Assembly: GCF_050948215.1 (NCBI RefSeq)
Contig: NW_027488566.1
Location: 1,229,501 to 1,293,500, forward strand
Reading direction: 5' to 3'
Source of the DNA: Halictus rubicundus
Taxonomy: Eukaryota; Arthropoda; Insecta; Hymenoptera; Halictidae
DNA length: 64,000 nucleotides
Position numbers and translations under genes: made by a program. Of the stretch, positions 52,915 through 62,312 are shown piece by piece; position 1 is the stretch's first letter, and every line of letters begins with the position of its first letter. Under the pieces are notes generated by a model. It made no database searches. It worked only from the letters and a program-made list of their open reading frames with translations, and was not told where the DNA came from.

Positions 52915-54966
52915 TTATATTCCTTTGTGCCAGACTTTATCAAAGGCTTTTTCGACATCAAGGAAGAGAGCAGTACAGTATTCCTTTCTCTCTAGTGCTG
53001 CTGTAATTGAATTGGTCATTCTGTGTATTTGCTCTGTAGTAGCATATTTGTTTCTGAAGCCAAATTGGTGGGAAGGTATAAGATTTTTTTCGCTAATTAT
53101 TTCTTTCATCCTAATTAGGATTATTTTTTCTAGTAACTTAGACATTGAGGGGAGGAGTGAGATCGGCCTGTATGATGACGGCAGGCGAAGGTCTCTGTTT
53201 GGTTTAAGAAGCATAATAACTTGGGCTATTTTCCTGGATATAGGAAAGAATTTGATTCTTAGTACGGCATTGAGGATAATAGTGAGGAGTCTAATTGCCT
53301 TTGGAGGTAGCTCTTTAAGAATTTTGCCCCCTATTAGATCAAATCCAGGTGACTTGTTATTGCTTGTTACAGAGATAAGCTTAGCTACCTCTTTAACAGA
53401 CGTTGGGGGTATAATTTTGATGGGGTCCGTTTCATTTGCTACACAGAGACTGTGGTCCATGAGAGCATAAGTGAGGTCAGTAATATTTGGTTTAAATATA
53501 TTTTGTAGATACTTAGCGAAAACGGTAGCCTTTTCAGTTGGAGATTTAGCCCATGTTGAATCGTCTTTTTTGATAGCAGGAGCAGGAATTATTGGCCTTT
53601 TAAATCTCTTGGTGGCTTTCCAGTGTGAATAATTTGTGTCTTCGTTGGGTGATAGATTGGTAATGTATGTATGAAATTCTTCATTGCAATGAGTTTGAAT
53701 TAGATGTTTAACTTCTTTGTTGATAACATTAAGTCTCTTTTTGTTGTTTGGAGTTTTTTGCCTTTGCCAGATACTTTTAATATTGCGTTTTTCTCTAATT
53801 CTTTGCAGTATGTGCTCAGGGTACGAGAGGAATTTCCTATTATTCACTTCAGGTTTAGTAGCTAACCAACATGCTTGCTGTATTGTATCGGTGATGTTTG
53901 TTACCGCAATCTCTATTTGTTCAGGTGATTTTAAGGGTATGTTGCAGTTAATATGTTCTTCTAGGTACTCTCTAAATTGGTCCCAATTAGTGGTATTGTT
54001 ACAAAGGTGTGATGAAGTGCTTGATTGCGACGGTTTAAGTAAAAGATTAAGTAGAACAGGGGAGTGGTCGGAAGTAAGATCTAGGCTGGGTTGAATTTTG
54101 AAGTTATTTTGTGACAATCCTTTTAAAATGGCAAAATCGAGTAAATCTGGGGTTTTTTCCTGGGCAGCAGGCCAGTACGTAGGTTCACCGGTTGAAATCG
54201 CATTTAGTGATAATTTGCGTATTACTTGTTCCAAGATTCTGCCTCGTGGTGTAACTGTTTTGGAGCCCCAAAAGTTGTGTTTTGTGTTGTAGTCACCGCC
54301 AGCAATAAATTTATTCCCTAATGATTTGAAAAAGTGCTCGTATTTTTGAGCAGATATTTTATGTTTCGGAGGAGAATATACAGCCGCCAATGTTATGTTG
54401 CCATGTGACGTGTTAATTGTTACGGCAGTAGCTTGTGTATGCGTATCAGCGGTAGAGCTATGGAAAAAATGTTTATTGAAAATAACGCGTTTACATTTTA
54501 ATAATGTGGTTTATTTTCCGCTTTACAAAAAAAGGTGTTAAATAGAGTAGCAACACGTCGTGTCGGTTGCCTGGTCAGAGTTTCAACTGAGCATCGGTGG
54601 CATCGCAAAACGAACATCGGTGGCCTCGTAAAAACAAAAAAGCAACGAAGAGAGCACACCGATTAATCAAATCGGTGGGCGCCTTCTCATTGGATATTGT
54701 CACGGCACATAGTATGAAAAGCTCACATTCCAACAATGTTTAATGTCATTTCTTATTATTATCGCTGCTCCTCCATGTGCTTTGCCAGATGGGTGCTTGG
54801 TATCGTAAATATTGTAATAAGGGATTGTAATGTGGTTCTTAGCGGTAAGGTGTGTTTCTGAGATAAGTATCACGTCGATTTTGTTAGTATGTAAAAAGAT
54901 TTTTAACTCGTGTAATCTTTGTTGTAGCCCATTAGCGTTCCAAATAACAATATTTAAGTTGTCCAT
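52915..54966 (-). pseudogene. Jockey ORF2: endonuclease and partial reverse transcriptase
   Basis: N-terminal part (54966-54713): MDNLNIVIWNANGLQQRLHEL, VILISETHLTAKNHITIPYYNIY, AHGGAAIIIRN, the classic Jockey endonuclease start. After the 250-bp insertion it continues ADTHTQATAVTI ... LAAVYSPPKHK, IAGGDYNTKHNFWGS (GDFNAKH position), LLDFAI, DLTSDHSPVLL. The reverse transcriptase starts near 53450 with TSNNKSPGFDLI, SSYRPISLLPSMSKLLEKII, HQFGFRNKYATTEQ and FLDVEKAFDKVWHKGI, the first catalytic Asp, and then ends at the element border. YADD and all later motifs are absent. Confidence 0.88.
54463..54712 (-). mobile_element. Unclassified 250-bp insertion, LTR-like
   Basis: Interrupts the Jockey endonuclease between KHCWNVSF and HSSTADTHTQ. 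Read on the minus strand it starts TGTGCCGTGACAATATCCAA, has a CCAAT motif, a CTATTTAAC box and AATAAAC, the order expected of a small LTR promoter and terminator. TATG occurs at both flanks, but the exact borders and TSD are uncertain. Confidence 0.45.
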
Positions 54967-55177
54967 TTTAGTTATTGTTATTGTTTAGCAGGAGTGATAG
55001 AAGTTCTAACATTTTATTTATTTGCTGTGATTGTTGAGTTAAAAGTTGAGTTTGTTGCAGAATCATGCTGGTTATTAATTCAGAATTTTTAGTTGATGTT
55101 GTTAGTAGATCTTTTAGTTCTGTTAACGTTGAAGTGGAGTTTATATTTTCGGGCAATGCTGACGGATCTTTCCTAGC

Positions 55178-56242
55178 TTAAGATCGAGCTACTTCAGCAA
55201 ATGTTTTATTAATATTTCCTATACCGTTGTGTACACCCTCAGGAGCATTATTGTTTTGCTTGGCATACGTTACGTTATGCAGATTTGAATGTGGACTGAC
55301 CATTTTATGTCTAAGTTTGGGGAAAAGTTTTTGCTGCAACTGTTTTCTCACAAGACAACCTTTGTAACTTGCCGGATGGTTTCCCTGGCAGTTTGTACAT
55401 TTATCCAAGTACGAGGACCAATGTTTACCTGCGCATTTCACGCATGCTGGAATTCGGTTACAGTAATTCTTGGTGTGGCCATATGACTGACAGCGTAAAC
55501 ATTGAGGAATGTCCCATTTTGTTTTGGGAGGTTCAAATGATACTATCATGTTATATAGCCTGTCGACTTTGTATATCTCTTTGTTGTTTGCATTGGGCTC
55601 AAGTTCTATGAAGAATAGTGGCAACGGCTCCTTTGTAACGCTTTTAGTGATATTGTTTATTTGTCTTACCTGGTGGTTGAGTTTTTTCAATTCATCGATT
55701 ATTATACCTGTATCCATACTATGATGCATCCCTCTTAGTACTACCTTGTAACTTCTTTCTTTTTTCAGCTGGTAGGTGTAGAAATTAGCATTCTTTTCCT
55801 TCAAGGCTGAGGTGGGCTTTCTGTAGTCCTCGGATGTATTAACTTGGATTTTGACTTCACAGTTTTTTAGTTGTTTAATGGTGAAGTTGTCGTTAGCAAT
55901 ATCTTTCAACAGTTCCACAAGTGGTCCTATGACTTGAGCTTCAATGTATATTGGAGGAGGTTTAGGTTGGGGATTGATGTTTGTCGTTATATTGTCTTCA
56001 GTAGTATCGTCATTTAGATTTTGTAGAAGGTTGAATGGGTTATTTACGGGCACATTGCTTAACCATTTAACTTGTTGTTCTTCGGAGACCGTTGGGGTAT
56101 TGATTGGCGAGATTTTTTAACGCTTCTTCCCTGATTCATTAGCTTTCGAGGGGTCAATATCCATTGCCGCTGGAGTTATTTGCAAATTGAGGTTAAGTTG
56201 TAGATTTTTAATGGTATAGTTTTCACCGTTTTTTTTTAAGGT
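55178..56242 (-). pseudogene. Jockey ORF1 (gag-like, zinc knuckles)
   Basis: The main open part (56053-55178, to TGA or TAA near 55178) has PPPIYIEAQVIGPLVELLKDIA, DYRKPTSALKEKNANFYTYQLKKERSYKVVLRGMHHSMDT (the PRE_C2HC-type region), FFIELEPNANNKEIYKVDRL, then three knuckles CLRCQSYGHTKNYC, CVKCAGKHWSSYLDKC and CTNCQGNHPASYKGC. Upstream, the same frame continues through a TAA at 56117-56119 to KNGENYTIKNLQLNLNLQITPAAMDIDPS and the LTR border. ORF1 binds element RNA. One stop, the LTR and a short frame change at an A9 run inactivate it. A trailing Gln/Asn-rich frame lies at 54968-55156. Confidence 0.85.
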
Positions 56243-58286
56243 TGCAACGAGACACGTACGTCTCGTTGCGAGCGAGTTTGCGACCAGGCCCGCACCAATC
56301 ACCGGCTAGGACCAGCCGCGCGCCAATCCGCGAATCCGGCCCGGGCGCGGACCTATCGACGTGTACCGAAGATTCGCGAACGAGCACACGAGGTCCGCGC
56401 TCGGGCGATAAAGATCGCGACGAAACCACCCGAGAGCGGAGTTGGTCTGGAGCAGCTCTCGGGCGAACACCCGAGCCCAGATCCTCTCGCAGCCGCGCGG
56501 AATCGTGCTAGCCTCGGTCTACTATCGGGCGAACACGCCGAAGCGCTGGGATCGGCCGAGGCGTACGTGGGTTTACGTCCCATACGCCGCAAGCGAGACC
56601 GCGAATAGGTTCTGGGAGGCAGTCGATCGACGGCCTGCTCTTTTCAGAGCACCGTAGTTTCGACACTCCGGACCGTCATCCCCACTCCTCGGACCCGTTC
56701 CCGCATCCCGCGCTCCTGTCCGAGATTCCGCGCCGCGCTCTAGGCGTTTAGTCTCCAACCGACCGCAGCAGCGTGTGGAGCTCGCCTCACGGTATACTAC
56801 CGGGGACGTGCGACCTCGTCGGTTTCGAGTCGTAGACACTAGGTTTACGTCTGCGTCTACGTACTCGAGCCGCGGCCGCGCGGGGACGACAAACGGAGCG
56901 TTCCGCGAATCCCGCACCTCCTCTCCGCGCCCCGCGAGCCCAGCCGACGCAGAAAACGTCGCCAATTCACGATCTCTTGCTGGGCCGCGGCCGTTACAAC
57001 CATCTTGCCGAAGCGACCGCGCGACGAGAATCGTGGGGGTTCGGACCGGTGTACCGGGACCAGTACCAGTACCGGAGATACCGACGCTCCGCGTGTAAAG
57101 TAGGATTAAGCCGCGTTAATAGTAGATAAGGGCTTTAGATTTAGGTATTCCATCGGTTAGGATTAAGCTCGCGTTATTCGACCGTAATTTAGGTCCGCGC
57201 CGTTACCGGGTGTCCAGACTCACGCACAGTGGTCCAAATCGAGAAATTCAGTGACTTTTGGCCCGAAAATGAACTTTCATGTATCGATACCTGATCAATG
57301 AACATTGCTTCCCAAATGTCCATAGACCTCGGAAATGGAGAAATTAGTACAATTTATTAAATATTATAGTTGTAATAAATGTTGAAAGTTGGACATTTTA
57401 AGAAGAGTATTTTTCACGAGAAAAATTGCTTCACTTTGATGCGATGCCCTGACGTTCCTATTTAATATTTTGTCGCGCTTTTTTTTTAAATTAAAGAGCA
57501 GATTTTTGCGATAAGAAATCGTGTCTTACATTATTAATTAGTCTGCACAATGTATTAAAAGTTAATGCTGGACTAAATGGAGAAAATTTAAAAAATTTTT
57601 TATATTCGGTAAGAGATATCTTTAAAGTCCCAGGAAGTCCCAGTTTCTAACAAATTGGACTATTTTCAGTACACCTTCCTCTATATGATGGTATAAAAAT
57701 TATTTCCGCACTCTTCCGCCTTTGCAAATTATAGCAGTTTAAAACTGACAATGTTACGTCGCGTCGCGTCCCCTTACGTTTTACGGACTACACTTGTATT
57801 CTCCGACCAAACTTCCAAAGCGATACGGAGTTCTTTTCAACGAACTGTTTGGATTAGAGTTACTTGAAATGTTTATGCTATGGTGCAGATAAGGCTTCAA
57901 ATGAGTCTTCGACTTTCTGTCTGCATTTAGTTTAGACAGAACCATTCGAGCTGCCACAGTGAAACTTCTCAGAGCATTTTTCCGCTGTTGATTTTTATTT
58001 CGTTTTAATCACTTTATGTTTTGTGTTAATAATTCGTAGTGTTTTAATTTACTTTATAAACTAAACTTAAGTTTTATTAGTGTTTTTGTTGTGTGTAATT
58101 TAAATTTTAGTTATATTATTTAGTGTTTTTTGTACTCTTTTGGACTATTTAATTTTACATCCATATAATACATAATTTTAATATTCTCTTTGGTAAGTAC
58201 AAATGACTAAAAAATTTCTTACGTATGTTGTTTTCCAAATTTGACATTTTCTTCTTTGTTGTTTAGATATTACGTATTTTGTTAAA

Positions 58287-61082
58287 ATGCCTTTTCGCAA
58301 AAATAAAGATTTATACATGGCATTAAAAGATTCAAAGAGAGATATGGGTGATTATTTATTTTTACACGCAAAAATATCCGAAGTGATCCACACTTCTTCT
58401 AAAAACTTGGAAGTTTTAAAAGTTTTCGTAAAAAAATTTTATTTTAAATTAAAACAAAAATGGATTAGATGTCAATATAAAGAAAGTAGATTTCGGAAGA
58501 ATTGTGAGGAATGGTTAGAAAGAGATTTTATATATCCCCAGTCAATGCTAGAGGATGTACCGTCCACAAGCACTGCAGCAAAAGTAGAATCCTTTATACC
58601 AATTTATAAAGGAAAAAAATCATTTGACCAATGCAGCACAAGGGAAAAAATTCGAAGAGGTCGTTCCTTGTGCAACAATTTTTCGTTAACGGAATTGCTA
58701 TACGCGTGCAAGATGAGTTTTCGAGCAAACAATATGCAGCACATGGCAAATCTGCTTCAAACGTTAGAATGCAATGATTATTGTATTAGGAATGTTAAAG
58801 GCATTTTTGGAAAAGAACTCATGCAAAAAAAACTGTATACCCCACAAAAAGCATTATCTATACTTGTTATGGCGCAATTATCAAAATTTCAGTATAGCAC
58901 GATTAGAAACGAAGCAATCAAATGTGGAAATAATGTATGGCCTTCTTATAATACATTGTTAGTGGAAAAAAGTAATTGTTATCCGCATAAAAACAAAATA
59001 GAAATCACGGAAAAGTATGCTAAAGTTGATTTGCAGGCATTACTAGACCATACAGTTTCCAGAATAATAAAAGGAGTGCAGACATTAAACGACAGTGCTG
59101 ACACTGCTAATCTTGTATTAATATGCAAATGGGGATGCGATGGGGCATCTGGGCAATCACGATATAAACAAATAGCTCATACAGATGCAGATATAAATGA
59201 TGATACAGTTTTTATATCAAGCGTAGTACCACTCAGACTGGAAAATGAAATAGATTTAACAATAGTATGGGAAAACTCGACACCATCATCACCCTGGTTT
59301 TGTCGGCCAATTCAATTTCAACTGGTTAAAGAAACTAAACACGTAATTGATGAGGAAATCAAACGAATTGAACACGAAATAAAAAATTTAAAAGTTACGA
59401 ACATAGGAAATATCCGGATAACATATAAAATGCAGTTAACTATGGTTGATAATAAAATTTGCAACACTATTACGAACACCACTTCGGCTATGAGGTGTTA
59501 CATCTGCAAAGCATCACCAAAGGAAATGAACAATTTATCATTAATAAATTCTAAAGTCTGTGATGAATCAAGGTATTCATTTGGTATATCATCGCTACAC
59601 GCCTGGATCAGATGCTTAGAATGTCTAATCCACATAGCATATAATTTACCATTTAAAAAATGGATTGCCAACACTACGGAACTAAAAGAAATTCGAACAA
59701 AAAGAAAAGAGGAAATACAGAAAGAATTCCGACAAAAAATGGGGCTTTACATTGATTATGTATGTAACGAGTCCGTTTCCCGGCGGATCTCGTACAACGG
59801 TTCCTCGCGGCCGGATTTGGGTCGCCGTGCCAAGGTTCGCGGCGGGATAACGCGAGGATTACGGCGGGATACGGGCGGTCGGGACCGGGAGATTAACGGC
59901 ACGAGTTTCTCAAGTGTTCGTCACTGTCCCGGCTTCGCATCTCGGTGGTCGGCGGTCGCGATTCGGGTCTCGCGCGCGTGTCGTATCACGGCGGGGTCAT
60001 GGCCGTACGCAGCGGCGTATTCGGGATTCGCGGGTCGCGCGGAAATTTCGGCACACTCGCGGTTACAATTTCCGCGGATAAAATATACTCTCGCGAGTCG
60101 TAGCTTACGGGCGGCTTCTCGGCGTCGCGAAGGACGATTCCGGTCGTGATCAGGCGGTCGGTATCGGCGGCTAGAGATCGGATCGGAAAAATACGTCCAA
60201 GCGCGAGCGTAGCGGAAAGCCAAAGAGACTGTTTTCCGGCTTGTCTCGCTCGTCCTGCTAGGCGAGGGGGTGCGGTGCGGCGCGGTTCGCGGCCGGCTTT
60301 TCCGGTGTCGTCACGCATTCGGCGCGACGGTGTCGCGTCGTGGCGGGTTCCGGTTCCCGCCAAGATCGGTTCGGTGGTGCGGGGGTCGCGGGGGTGCGCT
60401 CGCGGGTACCGACGGATCTCGGTATCCGTCGGTCGTGTTCGGGGCGGTTCGCGTTCGGGGCGCGTACGGCTAGGAACAGGCCTGGCGCAGCCAGGTCTGT
60501 TACATGTAAAACAAGGATGGGGATCAAGTAATGACGGAAACACAGCACGACGTTTTTTTAGAAACGCACAAATGGCCTCAGACATTACAGGACTAAATGT
60601 AACGTTGATTAAAAAGTTTCATGTCATACTACAGGTAATTTTTTCGCTGCATCTAACATAACATTAATTATAAAATTGTATATTATGCTACATTACAGGT
60701 GATCTCTTCCATTCATCGAGTAGACGTGGAAAAATTTCGAATATATACACGAAGTACTGCGGAACAATTTGTAGCGCTATATGATTGGTATCCCATGCCT
60801 GCTTCAGTCCATAAGTTATTAATGCATGGTGCAGATGTAATAAAACACGCATTATTACCAATCGGACAATTATCGAAGGAGGCTCAAGAAACACGTCACA
60901 AAGACTTTAAACAATTTAGATACAAACATACAAGAAAATCAGACAGAATATTAACAAATGAAGATGTATTTTATAGACTTTTATTGACATCGGACCCGCA
61001 CATGTCAGCAATGCGAGTGAAATCATGTAAGAAAAGAATACAAAATTTAGAACCAGAAGCTCAATTATTAATAATTAAATAA
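58287..61082 (+). pseudogene. Transib (RAG1-like) transposase, interrupted only by a solo LTR
   Basis: ATG at 58287; 492 codons are open to the LTR at 59763, the frame resumes exactly at 60509, a 64-bp GT-AG intron (60635-60698) follows, and the last exon ends at TAA 61080-61082: about 661 residues in all. A leader intron is likely at 58193-58266 (GGTAAGT ... TTTAG). Motifs: CKWGCDGASGQSRYKQ (first catalytic Asp), FISSVVPLRLENEIDLTIVW, SPWFCRPIQFQLVKET, MQLTMVDNKICNTI (second Asp region), MRCYICKASPKEMNN (zinc-binding Cys pair), SSLHAWIRCLECLIHIAY, then SSNDGNTARRFF, and RVDVEKFRIYTRSTAEQFV, WYPMPASVHKLLMHG, LLPIGQLSKEAQETRHKDFKQ. It cuts and pastes the element using TIRs of the RSS-heptamer type. 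I see no stop or shift other than the LTR. Confidence 0.92.
59763..60504. mobile_element. Solo LTR, 742 bp, TSD TGTA
   Basis: Starts TGTAACGAGTCCG and ends CAGGTCTGTTACA between TGTA (59759-59762) and TGTA (60505-60508), inside the Transib coding region. It is very GC- and CpG-rich (GCGGGTACCGACGGATCTCG and similar), in sharp contrast to the AT-rich gene around it. It has no internal retroelement sequence. The open frames in it, including read-through from the transposase to 60149, have no meaning. Confidence 0.88.
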
Positions 61083-61927
61083 TAGAAAAGGCAGGCTTTG
61101 AAATGGATGGACTATAAAAAATAATGCTAGACAAAGCCATTTGAGAATGAAGACTGACAAAGTATAAACAAATATTATTTTTTCATATTTCATGTTATTA
61201 TTATTATATTATAAAACCAACATTGTTATCACATTTTTATCACAAAAGATTTACAAAAATGTTACTAGATTATTTTATATTATATACAATATTACAAATA
61301 TTATCAATTACTATAAAAAATATCTTTTGACACAGTTATGTGACGTTTTTACCTTACCCGACTCCTCAAATTTACATTTTTCCCAATTCATTAAACATTG
61401 CATGTGTGAAACAAATATAAAATACACACTTAGAAAGAAAAAATGGTTTGGAAGATTGTATTTAAACAATTTTTTTTTTAGTGAAAAATATCAATGAAAA
61501 TTAATAAGAAATTATTGTTTAACAAATTTAAAAAATATTAATTTTTCTTTAGTTCAAATTGACTATTTTTTTAATGAATTTTAGTGCAAATTTCATCCCG
61601 ATAACTCTTATGGTACAAAAGTTATAACAAAAAGTCACTGAATTTCTCGATTTGGACCACTGTGTCACGGTTCATTTTTTCTTTGTTTCTTTGTAACCAG
61701 GCCGGCCGAGAGACAGGCCCCCGCCGAGACTCCGTCGCCGGACCAACGGGGAATCCGGCCACCGAGACTAATTAAAATAAAACATTATCATTTCTTTCAT
61801 TATTAACCGAGCGTTTCTCATTTAATCACCTCGTTCCCCCTCCCCAAAGAACCCTGGCCGCTGAGCCAATCCGGGGAGGGCTCGCACGCCTCGCAGCGCT
61901 TCCCGCAACGAGGCATGCACCGTTACA

Positions 61928-62312
61928 AGGTTTAGCTTTGGGATTCCGTTTGGAATCATAAGCGGATCGAACTTGCCAAAACGGCAAGTTCCCTCTTCGT
62001 TAACTGCACTAGTAAACAGAGCTATTGCCGGAACGTCGGGTGTAAATATTACTTCGCGTAAACACACACTCACTGTCGCACGAACACGTCCTATCGCCTC
62101 GAAAGCTCGAAGGCAACTGATTTTTTTTACGCAGAATGAACGGAAGAATCGATCTGTGCAAAAAAAATATGCATTTATATTTAAAGAAAAAAAATTTAAA
62201 GGCCTACAGATGTAGTGCTTTTCGAACCATTTATCTTTCTCCTTTATCATTTTTTCGTAAATGCAATAATAACGGAGTTATACCTTGAAACAATTGCGTG
62301 GACCACCCTGTA
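61928..62312 (-). mobile_element. Minus-strand element end (TATACAGGGTG type) next to the LTR
   Basis: On the minus strand the sequence starts TATACAGGGTGGTCCACGCA at 62314 and contains an open frame with CVKKISCLRAFEAIGRVRATVSVC and GTCRFGKFDPLMIPNGIPKLN up to the LTR. It could be the 5' leader of the Jockey LINE (its sequence then continues at 56242) or the end of a mariner-type element oriented opposite to the one at 62313. I cannot decide. Confidence 0.35.

Larger units (their letters stand above)
52915..56242 (-). mobile_element. Jockey-clade LINE, minus strand, 3'-truncated
   Basis: On the minus strand ORF1 is followed by ORF2, which breaks off in the middle of the reverse transcriptase at 52915. 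Two insertions split it: an unclassified one at 54463-54712, and the family A LTR at 56243-61927, beyond which similar sequence may continue to about 62250. No A-tail remains. Confidence 0.85.
57225..61664 (+). mobile_element. Transib DNA transposon, TSD TCACG, 35-bp perfect TIRs
   Basis: Starts CACAGTGGTCCAAATCGAG (57225) and ends with its inverted copy at 61664; the first 35 bases are identical in both ends. TCACG lies on both sides (57220-57224, 61665-61669), the 5-bp target duplication expected for Transib, which prefers CG-rich pentamers. Length is about 3.7 kb without the solo LTR inside. The ends and the RAG1-like transposase make the assignment secure. It has inserted into a family A LTR. 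Confidence 0.93.
56243..61927 (+). mobile_element. Family A solo LTR interrupted by Transib, TSD AGGT
   Basis: Two pieces, 56243-57224 and 61670-61927, give an LTR of about 1.24 kb. It starts TGCAACGAGACACGTACG and ends GCACCGTTACA, flanked by AGGT (56239-56242 and 61928-61931). Internal landmarks match the other family A copies: GAGCGGAGTTGGTCTGGAGC, CTCGCAGCCGCG, AATAAAAC (61770) and the CCTCCCC...GGGGAGGG hairpin (61838-61881). It sits in the Jockey-like LINE region. Confidence 0.85.

Noticed and set aside
59763..60149. C-terminal extension of the Transib transposase
   Set aside because: This is read-through into the solo LTR; the true C terminus resumes after 60508.
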